From Castanea sativa (Eukaryota > Streptophyta > Magnoliopsida > Fagales > Fagaceae): a stretch of 64,000 bases of DNA. Of the stretch, positions 59,370 to 64,000 are shown piece after piece. The stretch is taken from the NCBI RefSeq assembly GCF_040712315.1, contig NC_134018.1, positions 47,803,335 through 47,867,334 on the forward strand. The letters are read 5' to 3'. The notes beneath the pieces are model-generated. The model was not told where the DNA came from. It worked only from the letters and a program-made list of their open reading frames with translations, and made no database searches. The first letter of the stretch is position 1. Each line of letters opens with the position of its first letter. Both the position numbers and the translations under genes were made by a program.

Positions 59370-61990
59370 ATCAATCTAGAATATAAAAAAATAATATATT
59401 GAAAATAAATAAATACATAAAAAAAATAAAATTAGCCTATATTCAATTCAGATACTAAAAATATGTAAATCAAAAGATACAAATGACTTCTTTATAATAC
59501 ATTTCAACTTCATCATTTATAACATATCAAAAAGTACTCGATTATGTACTAAATTTCATTTTAATTTCCTTTTTTATTTACTAAATCAAAGCTTATCTTA
59601 TACAATCATTTTCCATTTTGTTGGAAAACCTAGTTATATATATATATATATATATATATAGTTGAAATTTCCAGAGTTGCAATAGAAATTAGAATAGTAA
59701 GTACACTAAGACCACTCTATAAGTTAGCAGGTTGTTGATTTTCTGGTCCTTACAAGCTATTGGCATAATTCATTAATATTTAACATTTTGTTTGGAATTC
59801 AGATGTTGAACTAAATTATGTTTGTAACGGTGAAGTTCCAATTTCAATAAACAAATATCATCAATTCTAAAAATTCCACATATCTCATTGCTTGCTCACT
59901 AGACTGATGATTTAATTCTTGTAATTGAGAATTTATTGTAACATGTAAAATATCTAATTGTTATCAATGACCAAAAAAAAAAACCCACCCAAACAATAAT
60001 TAAGGCGGAGCTAAATATCACCATTAAATCCGAATCTCAAAGAACCAAAACTTTTAACTTTCGGTTTTTTTTTTCAAAGAGCCATTCTAAAAATATTATG
60101 AATCAAAAGTCATTTGCTTTTTTTCCTCTTAGTTGTGAAATTTTTTAAGAGGGATTTTTTTATTTTGTTATTCCAAACAAAGTTTTGTTATTGTTTTGGG
60201 AAAAGGCCACAAACCACATATATAAACTAGATGATATTTTATTTTTTTGGGTTCTTTGGACAATTTTCATATTTGAGAAGGCTAATTTTGCAATATTGAG
60301 GACAATGCAAAAAATTCTTTGGACATAAAATTTTAAATTTAAATTATTAAAAATTAAAATATACTATAGGGTATATTTGAACCAATTGCAAGACAAAAAA
60401 GAATAGAGCGAGAGGCTCATCAATTGGGAATTATAATTGCCAACAAAAATAGATAAAGTTGAACTCAATGATTGTAGGATGAAGTCTTCCTAGGTTGTGA
60501 CAGGACAAAGTGAGAAGTTTTTAACAAAATTATCCCTTGCAAAAGCTTATAAATACCCATGCAGTAGAGTAAAAAAAAAAAAAAATCCAAACCCATAGTT
60601 TGTTGAAATTTCTTGATAAACTTATTTTCATCTAACTTAACCATCAAAAGCATCAAATATCAATATCACTGGTTGATCGATGATGTTACAATCAAAAGTC
60701 ATTAGAAATTATATGAACGAGATTGACAATAGAGGCTTGATCAAAGATATGACAAGTAAAATTCATTTTCCTTGCAGGAATTTTACGAAGGAGATTGGCA
60801 ATAGATGATTAATCAAAGATAGGACGAGTAAAATTCATTCTCCTTGCATAAATTATACAAAGAGGATTGGTTAAGCCAGGATTCATCTTCTGGCTATATT
60901 AAATCCAAGTTTGACAATAATTCCATTTTTTGTATAGCTAGTACTACCCCTACACCCTCTACTTTCCTCTCCATCTAAATTTCCAAACACATGGTAAAAT
61001 AATAAAAAACTGCATTAGTGATTAACCTTACCAAGAAGATTTTCTTAGGAAGAAAGATTATTCAGTGCTTGTGAATTCTGAATAACAGTTTTGCTTTTAT
61101 TGGTATTTGGCTCTATGCATAAATATTAGTTGACATTATGGCAAATTTTTAAAGAGTCAAATCGAAAGTTATATTTGGCTTGTGTAGGAGATGATGTGAC
61201 CATACTCATTGTTAGATTTGTAATTCATTGTTGTATATTTTGATTTTTTTTTTCTCTAAAACCTGATAATACATAAAACCTAATAAACCTAAGTAGATTT
61301 AATACCCACGGTCCTGACTTGACCTATTATGCGACTCATTCTCTTGAGAGATTGATTGGAGATTGGAGAGCAAAATCTGAATCCCAGTGCTAAAATCAAA
61401 GAATCTGCAATTGAAGCCAGCCTTCTTTGAAGAGCAAATTCTGAACCCGAGGTAAGAATTTCAATTGAAAGACTATCTACATGTTATTATTTTCAACAAT
61501 CTTACTTATTTTAGGATAAGTGCTCTGCATATTAGGCCAAGAGCAGCAGCTTTTGTATTTAGTTTTTTTGAGATTAGTGTGGACTTATGCCTATGTCTTA
61601 GCTGTAACGGATTAGGAGTTAAAGATTTAATTTTGGAAGCTAATAACCTGTTGTTGATGATTTGATGCTTGTGTTTGTCCTTTCTTCCTTATGATTCTAA
61701 GAGTTTGTTTGGCTAATTTACTTTCTTCAAACACAATCTGTATTTTGTAAGTTTCACTCAAGCCATAAATTCAACGTTTTTGTTTCTTTTGCAGGAAAAA
61801 AAAGTCTACATCATTGTTATTGAATTTTTTTTTTGTATCATCCAACTTAAAATTCATTTAAAAATATGTAATATGCCATTTGATTTTGCATAATGATAGA
61901 GGCATTCATTAAAGCTTGCTATCTGTTAAGTCTCTCTCAACCCTTTTTCTGAATCTCTTCCTCAAATTTATGATATCTAATACTATGAGA
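58527..61990. other. AT-rich intergenic DNA with microsatellites
   Basis: Contains a (TC)n run at 59340-59370 and a (TA)n run at 59636-59660. A tandem repeat of about 76 bases with 2.3 copies lies at 60699-60870. A donor-like CCCGAG|GTAAGA at 61450 follows a purine-rich stretch (61372-61449) that could be an untranslated exon. No convincing protein-coding gene. Confidence 0.5.
60699..60870. repeat. Tandem repeat, unit about 76 bases, 2.3 copies
   Basis: Units share GAGATTG.CAATAGA, TGATCAAAGAT, GACAAGTAAAATTCATT and CTCCTTGCA-type blocks in order. Noncoding. Confidence 0.7.
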
Positions 61991-62261
61991 GGGTTTGGAT
62001 AGAGATTATTTTTTCTGCGTTTACTTTTTTGCATTTTGCGTTTTGCTTTGCTTTTTTTTTTTTTTTTTCTTCGTTTGCTGCTGTGGTAGGGGACAAATGT
62101 GCAGTGCGCGCACTATGCGCGTACTGTGCGTGCACTGTTCATGTACTTTTTTAGCAATTTTTTTTATTAAAAATAGGTCCCGCAACACTATTTACACATT
62201 TAAAAATTATTTTGCTACAGTGTTTTCAGTTTTTAGCAATAAGTTCTATCCAAACGGACCC
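61991..62261. mobile_element. TIR-type MITE, intact ends
   Basis: GGGTTTGGATAGA on the left and, reversed, GGGTCCGTTTGGATAGA on the right enclose 271 bases. Worn flanking similarity TATGA on both sides suggests an old target duplication. Same family as 14156-14440. Confidence 0.7.
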
Positions 62262-62971
62262 TATGACCATATTGCATAATCATATATAACTGAGTTATAT
62301 AACTTATATTTTAGACCAAGTTACAATTTCAACAACAAATACTGACATAGGAATTATATTTGTAGCCTTTTGTAATTTTCTATGGCTGAATTCTTTTAAA
62401 ACAGAGTTCCGAACATGTTTTTATCTATAATTATTTATACCTATGAATTGATTTTCTCATGCTCAACCTTTACCACTCTGATGCAAAGAATTATTGTAGT
62501 TCTTAGCCAGTATTGATCATATCATTTGAGTTTTGCATTTGCCTTTGTCTTTGTTCTTTTGCTTGCAATACCCCAGCTAAATATGGACATTCTTAGCATG
62601 TATGGATCATTCTTCAATTGGTTTATAATCATTTAATGCTTTCATAACAATCTAAACTTTTTGAACAAGTGATAGTTTACCAGACTAAGTATAAAATCAC
62701 AAAGAAACTAAAAGAATTTTTTGCTATGAGGATATCCTTAATACTATCGCAAAAGGCTATCTTTTTTATTAAGCCTGAGATATGGTCTTGAATCATCAGA
62801 CTTGAGGGTTCAAGGGAGTGAGAAATCTTTTCTGCTCTCCAAATAGGATATGGGGGTTGCCAGTAGCTGGATGGTGAAGCCTATTACAATTTGTAATGAA
62901 TTTCTATGTTGAGCTTTTTTCAGGAGTTTGAGATGGGGACAGGAGCATTTGTTAGTATATTTTTTGGTTAG

Positions 62972-63418
62972 GCCACTGTGGAACTGCATGATAAAGTGAG
63001 TAAGGTTGACAACAACATGAATGGAAAAAATACCATGACTTCATTGCAGGAAGAAATGCTTTACAACCTGAAGGTAAGTTAAAATGAATCAGTGGTTGGG
63101 TTTTTGGTGCAAACTTAGCCAAAAATAAAAAGAAAGAAAAGAGAAAACAGTCACTATAGATTGCTACTCTTGATCTTTGGTGTCAAAAAAATAGTTCTCT
63201 AGATGAATCAAATTACTTCTGCCTTGGACATCATTAATTTGCCAAATAGTTATTTTGGGAAAAACAAATAATAATTGCTCTGCATTTCTGAGAGGCTAGT
63301 TCTATCATTGATTTACCTCTCTTGATTATAGTTGTGGTTTTGGACATTGCAGGTCAGTATGGCCCAGTCAGATGTTGCCTCAGCTTCCAATCTTAAGAGA
63401 AAGACTCCAGAAACATAA
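62972..63418 (+). CDS. Doubtful two-exon coding remnant or small gene 3' end
   Basis: Two segments join in one frame with GT-AG borders: 62972-63073 and 63353-63418 (TAA). Acceptors are TTTTTGGTTAG and GACATTGCAG; the donor is CTGAAG|GTAAGT. The product would end ...HDKVSKVDNNMNGKNTMTSL, QEEMLYNLK, then VSMAQSDVASASNLKRKTPE and a final T. It looks codon-like and mildly coiled-coil, but I do not recognise it. Upstream exons were not found; in an unspliced reading an ATG at about 62932 meets a TAG at the acceptor. It could be the end of a small gene, a pseudogene or chance. The possible upstream exon at 61372-61449 ends in a good donor. Confidence 0.3.
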
Positions 63419-63625
63419 TCTTACTCTTCTACAAGCAGTTGTATTTTTAATTATTCATTTTAGGTGATTCATCACATGTAAAATGATTTGTTTTTGATGC
63501 TCTTCCATATATTACAGTTCAATTGGGGGAGGGGGGGTGTTTGGTCATTTTTTAGGTTTTGAGGGAATTTCGGTCCTTTCTAAGGTTTTCGAGGTCGTTT
63601 TAGTCAGTTTTTAGGTATTAAGGGT

Positions 63626-63862
63626 TGGGGTGTGTAGTGAACCCGCTAAAACTGACCCGACTCAATCCAACCCACCGAGTTGGATCAATTTTTAGGAGAT
63701 AGTGGGTTGGGTTAGGTTATGATTTTTTTTTTTAAACAATGAATCAGGTTAGGTTTGGGTCATAAGATTTACAAACCCGCCTAACTCGACTCAACTCACC
63801 TATATTTAATATATTTTTAAATTTAAAAAATATATATTATATAATTTTGATATTTATTTTCT
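63626..63862. mobile_element. Second copy of the hAT-like element of 52404, truncated
   Basis: Shares TGGGGTGTGTAG, CCGCTAAAACTGACCCGACT, GAGTTGGATC and GGTTTGGGTCATAA with the copy at 52404 in the same order. It breaks off at 63862 where another repeat begins. Confidence 0.7.
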
Positions 63863-64000
63863 GGCGTAAATGCACTTTTAGTCCCTACATTTTGGCCCGA
63901 TTTCTATTTTGGTCCCTACATTGTAATTTTACCACTTTTAGTCCCTATACCAATTAACGTGTTCCATTTTGGTCATTTCCGTCAGTCAACCGATGAAAAT
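63863..64000. mobile_element. Start of a Mutator-type MITE, cut by the window end
   Basis: GGCGTAAATGCACTTTTAGT opens a run of CCCTAC/TTTTGGTCC motifs like the MITEs at 37715 and 50339. The right half lies outside the window, so target duplication cannot be tested. Confidence 0.5.

Noticed and set aside
1..64000. CRISPR arrays, operons, integrated virus or plasmid features
   Set aside because: No regularly spaced repeats, no viral structural or polymerase genes other than dead LINE pieces; the gene structure is that of a plant nuclear genome.

Overview
The window is nuclear DNA from a eudicot plant, most likely a woody species. Genes are split by AT-rich, T-rich introns with plant-type GT-AG borders, gaps are packed with small transposable elements, and there is a eukaryotic tRNA gene. 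The proteins (plant PPR, B3, ALY, Elongator) are land-plant types. A tree of the Fagales type is my guess from the style of the repeats; it is not proven. No bacterial, viral or CRISPR features were seen.

Layout. (1) 1-11554, plus: the 3' part (14 exons, 924 codons) of a large conserved plant helical-repeat protein of unknown function, whose 5' end lies before the window. (2) 11555-15061: intergenic, with a TIR element and short repeats. (3) 15062-18356, minus: a five-exon ALY/REF mRNA export adaptor. (4) 18357-21567: intergenic, with an inverted-repeat element, an LTR-like stretch and a hAT-type MITE with an intact 8-bp target duplication. (5) 21568-34303, plus: an eleven-exon gene for a 1759-aa protein with a C3H1-type zinc finger and HAT/TPR-like repeats (ZFC3H1 family). 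(6) 34304-37239: 3' region, TIR elements and a minisatellite. (7) 37240-43722, plus: Elongator subunit ELP1, five exons, 1314 aa. (8) 44589-44660, minus: tRNA-Cys(GCA). (9) 44967-46195: decayed LINE, then 46200-48878, minus: an intronless mitochondrial-type PPR gene. (10) 49020-51573: MITEs and a small copied piece of the PPR gene. (11) 51574-52194, plus: a single-exon B3-domain protein. (12) 52195-55690: repeats. (13) 55691-57491, minus: a two-exon gene for a 165-aa four-helix membrane protein of unknown function. (14) 57492-64000: AT-rich DNA with a Helitron-like element, MITEs and a weak two-exon coding candidate at 62972-63418.

Several genes act on RNA: ALY loads mRNA for export, the ZFC3H1 family works in nuclear RNA quality control, ELP1 belongs to the tRNA wobble-uridine modifying complex, and PPR proteins act on organelle RNA. 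I see no operon-like logic; the genes are independent and on both strands. Exon chains were built by hand from splice sites and reading frame. All multi-exon models close in frame, and the two genes with doubtful donor sites are flagged.

I found no clearly new biological system. The best leads are two apparent GC splice donors (one forced by frame), a 165-aa membrane protein without a known function, a run of three back-to-back hairpins, a TIR element carrying its own minisatellite, and a LINE lying directly after the PPR stop codon.
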